From Clytia hemisphaerica (lineage: Eukaryota; Cnidaria; Hydrozoa; Leptothecata; Clytiidae), in contig CACVBU010000393.1 of assembly GCA_902728285.1 (NCBI GenBank), positions 678,823-742,822 of the forward strand: a DNA stretch of 64,000 bases, given 5' to 3'. The translations under genes and the position numbers were made by a program. Shown in pieces: positions 22,376 to 34,042 of the stretch (position 1 is its first letter; every line of letters starts with the position of its first letter). The notes below the pieces were generated by a model. That model saw only the letters and a program-made list of their open reading frames with translations, did no database searches and was not told where the DNA came from.

Positions 22376-23520
22376 TTTGTAATTCTCTTGTCATCTCAGT
22401 TAAAAAAGATTGTGGTTTGTGTTAGAAAAAATTGTTTCAAAAAAATTTTGAAACTGTCAATTTTTGTGATCCATAAGTCCTTGTGGTCAAAATGAGATGG
22501 CTATGACTGTGTGAATTTTTTTGTATTTTCCAATATCATTTGACACTCTTACTTGATGAATGAAGAGTCATAAGTATAAGTTGGTTCGAGATTATTTACT
22601 CTGTCACGCATTGATACTAACTCATGATCAAGTTATACAAGCTAATTACTCGTTAAATTTACAAACATATCTTTCTTTTTGTCTCCAGACTACCCCCAAA
22701 GCATTTTGGATAAAAAATCTCAGCAATTCTGACCTTCCTTTTATTCCCATAACTATAAAGAAATGTGTCAGAATTTGATAAGGGATGTCAACATTAGACC
22801 AATATATGTGAAGAAATCAAGAATTTCTGTCAAACTATATTTACTCAGGAAATTTGGGTGGCAGAGCAGCATATGTATATTTGCTTTGTCTTTGTATATA
22901 AAAAAACATTGCGTACAGCAGTCTTTCGTAGCAGGTATGGGAATGTTAGAGGGGTCAAATAAGATAAGGGGATTTGGAAATTATGATCATTTCAATCATA
23001 CAAAATGGTAAAAATATTTACCACCAAACAACACTAGTTATATTGTTATATTGTTAATTTTTGACTTGTGACTATAAATCTTGTACTCTGTAATCACTTT
23101 TAGTGGTGCATAGAGCGCAGGGGGTGTATATATGGGGTGAAATAAACCTAGGGGTTCATAGCCCTCTGCAACCTATGAATTCAATTCAAATTTATTCAAA
23201 ATCAACTTTACAATTAATTTTATTGTTTTAAAGCAATAGAATGTGAAGCAGCTCAAAACAACTTTCAATCATTTTCAAACATTTTGTTTGGAGGATATCA
23301 TTGCACAAATAAATGGCTTTTATTTATCTGACTCTGCATGGGACGCCGCAGCCTTATCTGTCACTCCCTTTACCCAGACATTGTCTTTAATAAGGACCAG
23401 AAAAAATTGTGATTTAAAGGGATTTCGGCACAAAAAATGAAACTTTGTCAGGGCATAGCTATCATGAAAATCATTTGGAAAATTCAAGTCAAAGTTGTCA
23501 ACGGTAATTCTATCCCAAGA
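22376..23520. other. Intergenic, no gene recognised
   Basis: Ordinary AT-rich sequence. Short open frames here have no recognisable family, no splice support and no signal features. Confidence 0.35.
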
Positions 23521-23522
23521 TA

Positions 23523-23767
23523 TACCGTGAGATCGGGTAACTTGCATCAGTGGAGGCTAACATAACATGCATACCCCTCAAATGAATGACCCGGGCTGGT
23601 CATTAAAATACAAAATTAAATCGAAACAAAAATGGCATGGTAGAGTAGAGCTGCGAGTGAAGCTGCGCAGTTCATTTGTTTTGAAATTTTGCTGCTTTTG
23701 ATTGGTCAGTCATTTGATGGCTATGCAAGTTTCCCTCCACTGATGCAAGTTACCCGACTTCACGGTA
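23523..23767. mobile_element. TA-flanked MITE with TACCGTGAG ends (copy A)
   Basis: This is a 245-bp element with long inverted ends, TACCGTGAGATCGGGTAACT and its near-complement ending CACGGTA, with TA duplicated at 23521-23522 and 23768-23769. The arms contain TTGCATCAGTGGAGG / CCTCCACTGATGCAA. Confidence 0.7.
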
Positions 23768-23970
23768 TATTCTGGTATATTGACATCCAAAGTCCCAAAT
23801 TCAAGACATCTGCACTCTGTGGAAGCTACTGATTGATAAATTTGTTGTCAAAGAGATTTAACAGACCAATCATCCCACGTAGCACAAAATTGAGGATTTT
23901 TATGAATTACGCAAAATATCAAAATATAAAAAAGACATCTGGCCTAGACTGAATCTTACTCTTAGTTATA

Positions 23971-24600
23971 TACCGTGAGATTGGGTAACTTGCATCAGTG
24001 GAGGCAGGCTAATGGCTAACATGCATAGCCCTCAAATGAAAGACCTGGCTGGTCATTAAAATATATACAACAGTCAGGCACATCCTGGCAAATGAACGGG
24101 GTGAGCATTTGCATGGGGTATTCGTCACCCAGTGTAAATGAGATAGGACAACTCAGGCTAAAAGCGTGAAAATGAATAAAAATGAACTTCAAACTGAAAA
24201 TGGGAAAAAAGGAAGAAAACTGGGAACTTTATTTTTTCGTTAAAAGTTTCTTCAATCTTCGAAGACAAAATTGACCCATGGAAAAAAAATTTCATCTATG
24301 CAGTTCTTTGAAATGAAGCAAAATATTTCCAACCCAGTTCAATTGCGTGGGGTATTCAGTGCTATTACATCACTTTTGTTTTCGACCCCTTGCATTTGCC
24401 ACCAATCGCAAATGAAAAATACCCTGTTCATTTGCCAGGATGTGCCTGACTGTACAAAGTTAAATCAAAACAAAAATGGTAGAGTAGAGCTGCGAGCGGA
24501 GCTGCGTAGTTGTATTTTAATGACCAGCCAGATCTTTCATCTGAGGGCGGCTATGCATGTTAGCCTCCACTGATGCAAGTTACCCACTCTCACAACGGTA
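23971..24600. mobile_element. TACCGTGAG-ended MITE (copy B) carrying a nested element
   Basis: Same ends as the copy at 23523-23767 (TACCGTGAGATTGGGTAACT ... CCCACTCTCACAACGGTA). It is longer because another element is inserted at 24070-24453; outside that insert it aligns to copy A, including GTAGAGTAGAGCTGCGAG. Confidence 0.7.
24070..24453. mobile_element. Nested MITE with ACA duplication
   Basis: This is a 384-bp element with ends ACAGTCAGGCACATCCTGGC and GCCAGGATGTGCCTGACTGT, flanked by ACA (24067-24069, 24454-24456). The uninterrupted sequence survives in the neighbouring copy at about 23605-23618. A 3-bp duplication points to PIF/Harbinger-type or related transposition. Confidence 0.75.
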
Positions 24601-24945
24601 TACGCTTCGTTTGAGCCCAAACCAAAATGAGCTTCTGAAAATGATTTGTAACGTTGCAAGCATTTTGAAAATTCCCATACTTAGCTAAATAAAATAAAAA
24701 ACAAAACATCTCCCTACTTACTTGAACTTTTTGATCTTGTAAAAGACATAAAAGAGTTCTTTAAAAATATAACTCCTTCTTCTGCTCTTCTCTTTTAAAA
24801 CCTTTATAATAAATTTAATAACTTTATCAGTTTATCCAGAGGACGTTCATGGAAATTGCAAGTCTTGAGTTTGTTTTTCAGAAAAAAGTTTGTCAAAATT
24901 TAGAGTGTGAGTGTGCTGTCACAGTCTTTTCTTCAGTTTTCTTTC
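24601..24945. other. Intergenic
   Basis: AT-rich, with no gene or element recognised. Confidence 0.35.
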
Positions 24946-25808
24946 CGGCAAGTACAAAACGCCTACTACCTACTACTTAATACTTACTACCTACTACTTA
25001 CTACCCTACTACCTACTGTAAAATAGCTCAAAACGGCTCGAAATTACCTTTAAAATATTCAGCATGTTAAAATTAGCAAAATCTGAAACTTTGGTGGTAA
25101 AAAAGTTAAAACTTCTTCTTTTATCGTACTTTGAAGACTTCAAAATATTTTCTCTCTTTTATTTTGTTTATGACTTTTTCCCGCGCTTTTTCTATAAAGT
25201 TTACAGACGCACTTCTTCGTAGAAGAGAAAAATATTTCCTTCGCACACTTACTTATTCATATCGCAAGGTAGAAAAAAGATTCGCAAACCAATTCCAAGA
25301 AATATTTTGGCAACATTTGATATGATGCAGATCATACAATAGGATAGAGATAGATTGACCCCCTATTTATATTACAGAGCCTTTTATAGACATTTACGTG
25401 TATTCTTATCGTCTTATGATAAGAGTCATAAGAGGGAGTATGTTTAGGAAAAAGGAAAGTTCTTATAATAAAAGTCATAAGAGAGAGTATGTTTAGGAAA
25501 AAGAAAAAAATCAAGATAATGGCCTTTTGTTTTATACTTCAGTATACTTATATGAGGCGAAGAGAATATTTACTCACTACGTAAATATGCTAAATATTCT
25601 TTTAGATAACACTTTTTTCAAGTAAATATAAAGCAAAGACTTGTGTGTTAGCATTCAGATATTACAAAACCAATTTTTTTAGAATAGAGATTTTGAACAA
25701 GCGAAGGAGAGTTCTGGTCTGTAAAGTATACAAACTGAGTAGGTAGTAAGTAGTAAGTAGTAGGTAGTAAGTATTAAGTAGTAGGTAGTAGGCGTTTTGT
25801 ACTTGCCG
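24946..25808. mobile_element. Mutator-like MITE with exact 10-bp target duplication (short form)
   Basis: This is an 863-bp element with ends CGGCAAGTACAAAACGCC and GGCGTTTTGTACTTGCCG, followed inward by degenerate TACTACC / GGTAGTA repeats about 65 bp long. GTTTTCTTTC is duplicated at 24936-24945 and 25809-25818. It encodes no transposase. Its right end lies about 475 bp upstream of the Frizzled start codon. Confidence 0.85.
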
Positions 25809-25818
25809 GTTTTCTTTC

Positions 25819-26282
25819 ATCTTTTTCTTGATCTTGAGTTGCAAAACTTTTCAAACTTTTTATGTTGGAGCACTTTCGTTTTCCTTTGTTTTGATTACAC
25901 AAAGTTATGTAACAAAAATGTCACCGCGCGATGTCATTTTGGAGATCTTTGTTAGGAAAGCTCCTGACGGTTTGGCTATAAAGTGAATCGTGTACTGTTA
26001 CTAAAAAGATAACATATTCAGGTGTTTTAGCGCCTACCGAATTTCTTTTATCTCCATAATATTGCACTTGTCGAAATTTTATAGACGACAGAAGATATAT
26101 CCTTTTGGCGTTTCAAAATGAAGCTTCGAAATTTGGTGAAAGCATGACAACTCATTCCTGACAAAAACTGTAATGGAACCGAGGTGAAAAAGTGTGAAAA
26201 TAAACGTCAAAAGCTACAAGACATAATTGTTTTTACAAGAACGGTTTGTACATTTATAACCTAATAGACATTGATCAATCAG
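25819..26282. other. Upstream region of the Frizzled gene
   Basis: Contains the presumed Frizzled promoter and leader. No TATA box at a convincing distance and no recognisable factor sites were found. Confidence 0.35.
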
Positions 26283-27953
26283 ATGGATAAAAACTTTGAA
26301 ATCATGAGACTTTTTTTATTTGGTATTTTTATTTTGATGCCAACAGTGACCTCAAACAAAGTTTGTCAGCACTTTCCAAAAGAGAAATTTGAGCTATGTA
26401 AAGAGATGCCATATAACACAACACTTTTCCCAAACATCTTGGATAACCGAAATATTGAAGAAGCGATCAAGGAAATGGAAGTTTTTAGTCCAATGATCAA
26501 GGTAGCATGCTCTGAACTTTTACAAACATTTTTATGTTCTGTTTATGCACCATTTTGTCGAGAAGACACAGCTGGTATTATGTACCCTTGTCGCTCAATT
26601 TGTGAAAAAGCAAAAGAAGGTTGCTCAGAACTAATGAACCGTTTCCAATTCAAATGGCCACAACATTTGGATTGTAAAAATTTTCCTGAGAATACTGGCA
26701 ATTTTAAATCACTCTGCTTAGACGAGACAGTATTATCACTTGCATACAGGAAGAAACCCAAGGAAAACCCTGGTGGTGATACACCTGGAGAATACTATGG
26801 TAAATTCAACTGTCCACCCCATCAAATGAAGGATGAGAAACACTACAATTTTATGGGTCAAGAGGGATGTGCATCAAAATGTGAACCCATTTATTTTGAA
26901 AAAACAGAGAAAGAATTTGCTCGAAATTGGGTTCTCTTCTGGTCCATTGTATGCATGTTGTCAACTGCTTTTACATTGCTCACTTTTGTTGTTGACATGC
27001 CTAGGTTTCGATATCCAGAACGACCCATAATATTTCTCTCTGGCTGTTATTTCATGGTTTCAACAGCATTCCTTGCTGGACCTCTCTCTGGAAATGCTGT
27101 TTCCTGTCATACCCAGTTAAAAAATCGCAGAGGTGAAATTGAATTATTAAATCAAGGAACTGAAAATGCCTCTTGTACAGTTGTTTTCATGATTATTTAC
27201 TTCTTTCTAATGGCTGCTTCAATCTGGTGGGTGATTTTAACATTAACCTGGTTCCTTGCAGCTGGCTTAAAATGGGGCCATGAAGCCATTGAAGCATCAT
27301 CACAATATTTCCATGCAGCGGCTTGGGCAATACCAGCAGCAAAAACAATTGCTATTCTAGCAATGAACAAAGTTGATGGTGATGCTTTATCTGGTATCTG
27401 TTTTGTTGGAGGGAATAATGTTGGAGCCCTTCAAGGATTCGTTATTGTGCCACTACTCATTTGCCTGATTCTTGGGACGTTCTTTTTATTTTCTGGGTTT
27501 CTGGCTTTAATCAGAATCAGAAAAGTATTGAAAGATGATCATTCTTTACGTACCGATAAACTAACAAGGCTTATGATTCGTATTGGTATTTTCTCAGTTC
27601 TCTATTCATTACCAGCTATTATTGTTATTGCATGTCTGTTCTATGAACAAAGTTACAGGGATACATGGAATGAGTCATGGATCAAATCTTACATGGATAT
27701 GCTCCGTGATTGTGGAGACAAAGAGTGTAAAGATTTTATTGGAAAAGCTAGACCAGACTTTACTGTTTTTATTATCAAATATTTGATGTTATTGATGGTT
27801 GGAATCACTAGTGGATTTTGGATATGGTCAGGAAAAACAATTCAATCATGGAAGATGTTCTACTATAATAAAATCTTACACCGACCACTTCCACGTCATA
27901 ATGACTCAAAGGATGGATCCTCACGTGCTGCATTTTTGTCACGCCCAATGTGA
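26283..27953 (+). CDS. Frizzled receptor (intronless)
   Basis: This Wnt receptor has 556 residues. A signal peptide (MRLFLFGIFILMPTVTS, from the second Met at residue 8) precedes the cysteine-rich Wnt-binding domain, whose ten cysteines fall at about 28, 39, 76, 85, 92, 103, 107, 114, 131 and 145; the glycosylation site YNTT at 45 is the usual one. Seven membrane segments follow at about 214-237, 248-266, 298-326, 341-361, 384-409, 431-453 and 493-516. The Dishevelled-binding KTIQSW (KTxxxW) is at 518-523, with a short tail ending SRPM. The arrangement is complete, so both Wnt binding at the cell surface and Dishevelled coupling are expected. The ATG at 26283 has G at +4; the one at 26304 would also keep the signal peptide. 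The absence of introns is common in Frizzled genes. I cannot assign a subfamily. Confidence 0.96.
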   Translation: MDKNFEIMRLFLFGIFILMPTVTSNKVCQHFPKEKFELCKEMPYNTTLFPNILDNRNIEEAIKEMEVFSPMIKVACSELLQTFLCSVYAPFCREDTAGIMYPCRSICEKAKEGCSELMNRFQFKWPQHLDCKNFPENTGNFKSLCLDETVLSLAYRKKPKENPGGDTPGEYYGKFNCPPHQMKDEKHYNFMGQEGCASKCEPIYFEKTEKEFARNWVLFWSIVCMLSTAFTLLTFVVDMPRFRYPERPIIFLSGCYFMVSTAFLAGPLSGNAVSCHTQLKNRRGEIELLNQGTENASCTVVFMIIYFFLMAASIWWVILTLTWFLAAGLKWGHEAIEASSQYFHAAAWAIPAAKTIAILAMNKVDGDALSGICFVGGNNVGALQGFVIVPLLICLILGTFFLFSGFLALIRIRKVLKDDHSLRTDKLTRLMIRIGIFSVLYSLPAIIVIACLFYEQSYRDTWNESWIKSYMDMLRDCGDKECKDFIGKARPDFTVFIIKYLMLLMVGITSGFWIWSGKTIQSWKMFYYNKILHRPLPRHNDSKDGSSRAAFLSRPM

Positions 27954-30039
27954 AATATTGAATGGTTATGTAAGCGCATAAGGAGTACGGTTGGCTGTTG
28001 AATTATAGAGAATTCAGACAAAAAACTGTAGAGGAAAGTCTCGTGAATGACTTTGGACTCTTTAGTCTCATCAGAGGCTTTTTGAAAGTTTCAAGAGAGG
28101 GTTAACTCTTCTTGTAAATGTTCTAAAGGAACAAAAATTGAATTAGAAGAAAACTGAACATTGCATTATTATTTAGATCAGACAGGTCCAAAACTTTTTT
28201 GATCAGATTTTTTATTTAATGAAGTCTTGTTTTTATTTTGTATACATTTTTTATCATGCTTTATCATTACTTTTTTTTAGAATTGGTGAATCTTTTTTAA
28301 TCCCATGATATTTTCTATGCGAATTATGTATTTTGCCTGAAAATCATAGAAAAACGGTCTAATATTCCCCATGTATTTTAGAATTGGTTACGGTTCACCC
28401 CCTTGATTTCTCATCAACAGAACTATTTCTTCAATAATAATGAATAATTTAATGAATCCCTTTCTATTCAAAACAATGAATTCGATTTTCGTCATTTATC
28501 TTCATCGAAGAATATATCATTCATCTTCTTTTAAATTGAATGAATTGGGCATTTATTTTATTTCATCTAAAGAATTATGAATAGGAAAAACGTGTTTTAT
28601 ATTATACACATATTCATAAGGCTGGTGCCTCCCTTTTTATAAAGATCTTTTTTTCTGTTCTCTTTTTTCTCTGTGATATCTTTTTGATGTTTTATCGAAG
28701 TAGACTACGACGGATGACAGTTTCGTCATTAGGAATCTATTTTTCAATGCAAACTGCCTTCCTGTAGAGAAAACATTTTATCACAAAGGAGGCAATTGAA
28801 AGCGCCCCCTTCAAATGACAAATAATTAATTACAGGCTGGGAACACTTTCTCAATTAGTTAAGCAATTATTAAATCAAATCACTTTTTCAACCAAAGAAT
28901 TTTTCTTCACATCTTACTTTATTTTATAGCCGCCTTTTTCAAATATGCTTCTTATTTCTTTAATTCCGATATTCATGTCTCAAAAACTTATGAACGTAGT
29001 TTTTTATATAAGCCCCTTTTACCGACATTCATTTTCTTTGTTTTTGAACTTTTATTTTTTCGCTTAGGACCCGTTACAACTCGTTACCATTTTGTTTCTA
29101 TCAAGTAGAATTTTTTTAGTGCAATATAAAAGTATGTTGTTATTTATGAAAATCTCTAAACAAGATTTCATTGTTTTCCTACTTAAAAGGTTTACTCCTC
29201 CCCATTCTTTTGATGATAACAATGTGCTCGTTAAAACAGATTCAATCATTTTGGTTTCACGAGAAAAAAATATAAGACAGATAGGAAGTCGTGTTAAAGT
29301 CATCTTGTAATTTGACACACGAGATTGTATTAGTTGGTTAGGAGCTTATAGTCTTCACTTTTAAAAAGTGCTCTCTAGGCCTCTTTAACGGGCAATGACT
29401 ACTTCAAGAAATTGACTTAGATAAGTTAAGTAAGAGCCCCCTCTTCTTGAAACCAGAAATCTTTTGAGTTTGTTTACACAAAACAGTTTAAGCTGATCAA
29501 AAATTCGATATTTCTATATCTTATATCGCTTTTGAACAGTTACTACTTTATCTGTTTGACGGCGGTTACGTCTCTTTTGATTGACAGTAACTTGAGAGAA
29601 AAAATTGAACAATTTCGGCTATCTACTACTTTTGATATACAGTTTAATCTCCATTAGTATGTCTAGATATTTTCACTCTGCATTTTAGCGAATTGATGAA
29701 TTTTTAATTTTCACTGCTCTCATTGTAAAAAAAGATTTTTCGTTATATACAAAAAGACTATCGCTTTAGTCTGTCTCAACATAATTTGCAGCAGAGACCA
29801 AAAAGGCGATAACTTTTGATAGCATTCGAAATATTATAATATAGCATTGACATCTTGTTGACAAGACAAACAGGAGTCGAACATTATCATAAAGAAAAAT
29901 CGATTGTGCAATAATTATCATTTTCACACGAGCGATTTTGTGATTTTAGAATCATAATGTGAAATAATTTTTGCAAATAAATTTATTCCATCGAAAGATA
30001 TGGTTCAAAGTTTATCACTGATTGACGTCAAAAACCATC
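27954..30039. other. Intergenic downstream of Frizzled
   Basis: The 3' UTR of Frizzled lies in the first part, but no AATAAA hexamer could be tied to it. The rest is AT-rich with no gene recognised. Towards the right end, repeats related to the fold-back family at 39505 begin. Confidence 0.4.
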
Positions 30040-30275
30040 AAAAAAGAGCCCTTTTTTAAGTCAACCAATCAAAAGTTTTAAGCTGTATTTTTTGACTGAA
30101 TGAATTTTTTTTCGCGTTTAAGATTCAAGAATTTCTGGTATAAAAATGAAGATCATAGTATTATTCTACAAGAAGTTGATTTTCTTCATTTTTTCATCTT
30201 CGTTCTTCCATTTTCTAATTTTTTTTCTTTTTTGATAACCTTCCACTCCGATATTATTTTAACGAACACGACACG
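30040..30275. repeat. Partial copy of the fold-back family seen at 39505
   Basis: TTTTTGACTGAATGAATTTT, TTCTACAAGAAGTTGATTTTC and TTGATAACCTTCCACTC recur in the same order at about 39085-39265 and, more diverged, in the element at 39505-40186. It ends near 30275 at an isolated ACACGTTTTTTTTATAAG terminus of the TA-flanked family. Confidence 0.5.
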
Positions 30276-30421
30276 TTTTTTTTTATAAGGAACTTGGGTC
30301 TGAAAATGGTCTAAATAATGACGAAAAATCTTTCAATAAACGTCTTTTTCTGTACTTTAGTCCATTGTTATACTTATACATAAGTCATTACCTACCAAAT
30401 AGTAGAGGGCATTTTGTAAAA

Positions 30422-30838
30422 TCGCTCGATTGTTTTGGTCAAAGCACTTGTTATACATTTTTGGAAAGCTAAGGGGTAGGAGAATCAAACTTACTTTGGT
30501 TCCAATTTTTTTTCGGACACTTTGGTGTGATTTTCGGACAAATATGACGGTCTCAGGCAAAAATCATAGGGTCAAAAATTAATGAAAATTTTAGCTTGAG
30601 AAAACGGAGACCTGTTGTATATTTTTGGAAAGCTCTCAAAAAATTAAGATTTAGAGATATATTGCAAGTATAGGTGATTTCTGTACCTAACTCGAGATAT
30701 AAACCCTTGAAAACCGTCCGAAAATAAATCACACCAAAGTGTCCGAAAAAAAAATTGGAACCAAAGTAATTTTGATTCTCCTACCCCTTAGCTTTCCAAA
30801 AATGTATAACAAGTGCTTTGATCAAAATAATCGAGCGA
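30422..30838. repeat. Long inverted repeat
   Basis: Arms of about 120 bp (30422-30541 and 30716-30838) are nearly perfect inverted copies. They include CTTTCCAAAAATGTATAACA and its inverse and ACTTTGGTGTGATTTTCGGAC and its inverse. The spacer is about 175 bp. No coding capacity; a fold-back element is likely. Confidence 0.7.
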
Positions 30839-30911
30839 CCTAAAAAAAACGAACAAATTTCCCCCTACTAAGCAGGTACTTAAATAAGGAACTCGATCAG
30901 GGTGTCTACGG

Positions 30912-31007
30912 GACCTTGAAAACCTTGAAAACCTTGAAAATGAACCACCCAACCTTGAAAACCTTGAAAACTATCAGTTTTCTTGGAAAACCTTGAAAAC
31001 CTTGAAA
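30912..31007. repeat. ACCTTGAAAA tandem repeat
   Basis: Runs of the 10-mer ACCTTGAAAA: three units, then two, then two or three, separated by short unrelated stretches. Confidence 0.85.
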
Positions 31008-32366
31008 AGCACTTCTCCCTATTCAATATCATGAATAGGAAGAAGTATCATGACACTTTTCTGAATAAGGCAGTGGCTAGAGTCTAGGTTCTTCTCTAGT
31101 ATGGCAAAGTAAGGTATTTCCGTCCCTCTACCAGCCTTTCAATGAACTAGGTTTTTTTTAGCTTTCTATCGATTTTCATGGGTTTTACCAGGTTATTCCA
31201 GTAACTCTTATAGGTTCTGATTAGTTTCGATTTGTAAATGCTCCTATTTTTTAATACTAGGCTTTTCATTACCGTATACTAATTTTGTTATTTTAGATTT
31301 TGTTGTTATACAGGTGGGCAAAAAAAAGTAGTGAGACAAAAACATGCTTATTGCATGAAATTAGTGCCATATAGAAATTCTAAAATTTTGTCCCTCTATC
31401 ATAATAATTCATTTTACGACATTCCTTAGGAAATTCTATCAAAGTTTCATAGTTTTGGATTTTGATGAAACCCAGACAAAGGGGGTTGCCAGTTAGAGGG
31501 GGGTCTTCCTACGTAAAATTAGTTTTTTTTGAAAAAGTTCTGCGGCGCTACAAAGTTGCCTTTACAATTATGCATTGTATTTATGGGGGTAGGACTATAA
31601 CTTCTTTAGAATTTCCTAAGGGGTCTGAACTTTCGAATGTATTTTTTTTTTTTGTATTTTTGGGGATCGATTTTTAAACAACGGCATGTGCCGCCAAAAA
31701 AAATGGTTTTCAAAATCGGACCCCTACAGTGCAGCTCTTAAGCAGTGAAAAGGTACCCTTACAGTGCATTTAAGGGCTCTGGTCATAGTGAAAAATCAAT
31801 TTCAGAATTTGAAGATAAAACCTCATATTTTCGCTTCTTTGACATGTTTAAGAACAAACTGCTTTTGAAAAAATGAATTTCAGTAATTACATCATGAGTA
31901 ATTAAGGAATAAGTGTGGCATGGACCTTAATAAAACGTCATAACGACGCTATTCATATATACTTTTCACAAAAATGTCCAGAGCCCTTAACCAAAAGTTT
32001 CTGACCCTGGCTTACAGTATAGTTTGTTTTAATTTCATATCTTATTTTGCTGAAGCCGTCCAAAAATGAGCCTGACATAATGTATAATGTGCAAAATGGA
32101 TGAAAATCATAACTATAAAGATACATTAGATTTTGACTGCCAGACTTGTAATTTATCGGTCCCCAAACACACCCTTACAGCGTACCCAGCTAAAAGATGA
32201 CCCTTGTAGTGCACCCTATCAAAAGTACACCCTTACAGTTCATTTTGAGGGTCTCGAAAAACCTACCCTTTAGGACGGCACATGCCGAGGTCGGACTATA
32301 TGAGTGCCCCCGGGTGGATACCTATTGAAGAAGTGGTCTTCCTGCCTAAGGAGGGATGGTCTTGAC
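31008..32366. other. Intergenic, repeat-derived
   Basis: No gene was recognised. Repeated ACCCTTACAGTGCA / CCTTGTAGTGCACCC phrases between about 31715 and 32260 resemble the interior of the G-run element family, suggesting a worn copy. Confidence 0.4.
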
Positions 32367-32668
32367 CAATGAAGTATAAGCCCGAAGGGCTAGAATCGAA
32401 TCTCCCTCGGAATCTCCTTGGTAGAATTTGAAGCCAACGAATCTTACCAAAGTTGCGCGGCCTTGAGCGGCTCGCCTGGTTTTTACACAAATGACAGATT
32501 GAAACTAAAATTTACCGCTACATTTCGAAAAAAATATCAATCGTAAACAAAGGAAGTGCTAGACTCAATCTGTCGTAAAAAATACGGCGCATTTTTTAAG
32601 GCTTCACTTTTTCTTGCCTGAGAAAGGTTAGAGATTCTACTCTAGCCTTTCGGGCTTTAAACTCAATG
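32367..32668. mobile_element. hAT-like MITE with exact 8-bp target duplication
   Basis: This is a 302-bp element with ends CAATGAAGTATAAGCCCG and CGGGCTTTAAACTCAATG and core GAAGGGCTAGAATC. It is flanked by GTCTTGAC at 32359-32366 and 32669-32676. Confidence 0.85.
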
Positions 32669-33218
32669 GTCTTGACGCCTCTAGAAACCAATGTGATGTC
32701 TATCAAATGTATCAAATGCATGACGAGGTTTCCAGCGCAACTAACAAAAGAGAAATATAATTTTTGTGGCACTAGTTGCTCTACAATCGGGGGGGGGGGG
32801 GGCGGTATGGCACTCAAGTTTAACGACCTACCATACATGTGGCTAGTGTCCTTTTTCCAAGCTTTCCAAAGTTCACTGTAAGGGTCAAAATGAGTAAAGA
32901 CAAGAAAAAATGCACTCAAACTTTGTCTTATAATTTTCAAGAAAATGCACCATATAAGGGTAGACTTTCCCCAAATTTTCTCAAATTTGGCGAATTTTTT
33001 TCTGCACTGTAATTTGATTTTAACTACACCTACGTTTTGGGGGCCCTAAACCTCCGTTTTGACAACCAGGGGTATACTGTAAAAATTTTATCAAACAAAT
33101 TTATGCCCAAAACTAGTGAGGTCTGTTAGCACATGAAAACGTAAGAATACTCCAGATGGTGATAAAAGCATGAAGTTTGGCACAGATGATCCTTAGAGGG
33201 TCTAAGACTTAATTTTAA
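32669..33218. other. Intergenic
   Basis: Includes a 14-base G run at 32789-32802. No gene was supported. Confidence 0.35.
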
Positions 33219-34014
33219 ACAGTAACACCAAATTTTACCACCTGGCCACCTGCCAGATGACGTCATCAGGTGGCTGGGCAAAAAAATATTTTTTTGAAAA
33301 TATTCAAAGTAGTTTCAGCGGAATTAGTATGAAATGCTGATGAAAATTGAGGTATAAAACATGCCTTGAAAATCTTCCTATCAAAAGTTATGAAGGTTGA
33401 AAGTTTTGTGACGACATCATCATAATATAAGCAAAACCTAAAAATCCCGTAATAACGGAACTAGTTGACCAAATTTAGTGTTTTATACATGAATCCATGT
33501 CAAAATTCAAAGTTCCTTCTGATACTTGGGTCTAAACGACATAGAAAGGCTTAAAACATCCAAAAAAATTAGTCGGTTGTACACTGTGTTCCTGAAGGGG
33601 GGACGCTGCGTTTGATTTGCCTTGTAAATCTCAAAATCTAAGTTTTGGTTTTCTGTAGGATTCAAAGCTTTTATTTGAATTTGAACATCAGAATTAGAAA
33701 AGACATTAAATTTTGATATTAATTCATGTATAAAACATCAAATTTGGTCAATTTGTTCCAATATTACGAGGTTTTTAAGTTTTGCCTGGAAGGGCTTGTG
33801 GTGACGTCATCACAAAACCTTCCACCATCATAACTTTTGATAGGAAGATTTTCAAGGGATGTTTTATACCTCGATTTTCATCAGCATTTCATGCTCTTTC
33901 CGTTGGAACCATCAGATTTTGAATATTTCCAAAAAAATATTTTTTTGCCCAGCCACCTGATGACGTCATTTGCCAGGTGGGCCAGGATGTAAAATTTGGT
34001 GTTACTGTTACTGT
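33219..34014. mobile_element. TTAA-flanked fold-back element with TGACGTCA sites
   Basis: Inverted arms of about 330 bp surround a central spacer. The ends are ACAGTAACACCAAATTTTAC and the inverted GTAAAATTTGGTGTTACTGT-like sequence, with TTAA on each side (33215-33218, 34015-34018). Perfect TGACGTCA octamers lie at 33258-33265, 33802-33809 and 33961-33968. Confidence 0.65.
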
Positions 34015-34042
34015 TTAAAATCACTCGAAAAATGGTGTACGA

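Noticed and set aside
24271-24573. 100-codon frame on the plus strand
   Set aside because: It runs across the border of two nested MITEs and has no recognisable domain.
24960-25020. CRISPR-like or short-unit array (TACTACC repeats)
   Set aside because: The repeats are degenerate, have no spacers and are the terminal repeats of a transposon in a eukaryotic genome.
32596-32940. 114-codon minus-strand frame with a proline run
   Set aside because: The prolines are encoded by the 14-base homopolymer at 32789-32802 and the frame starts outside any gene context.
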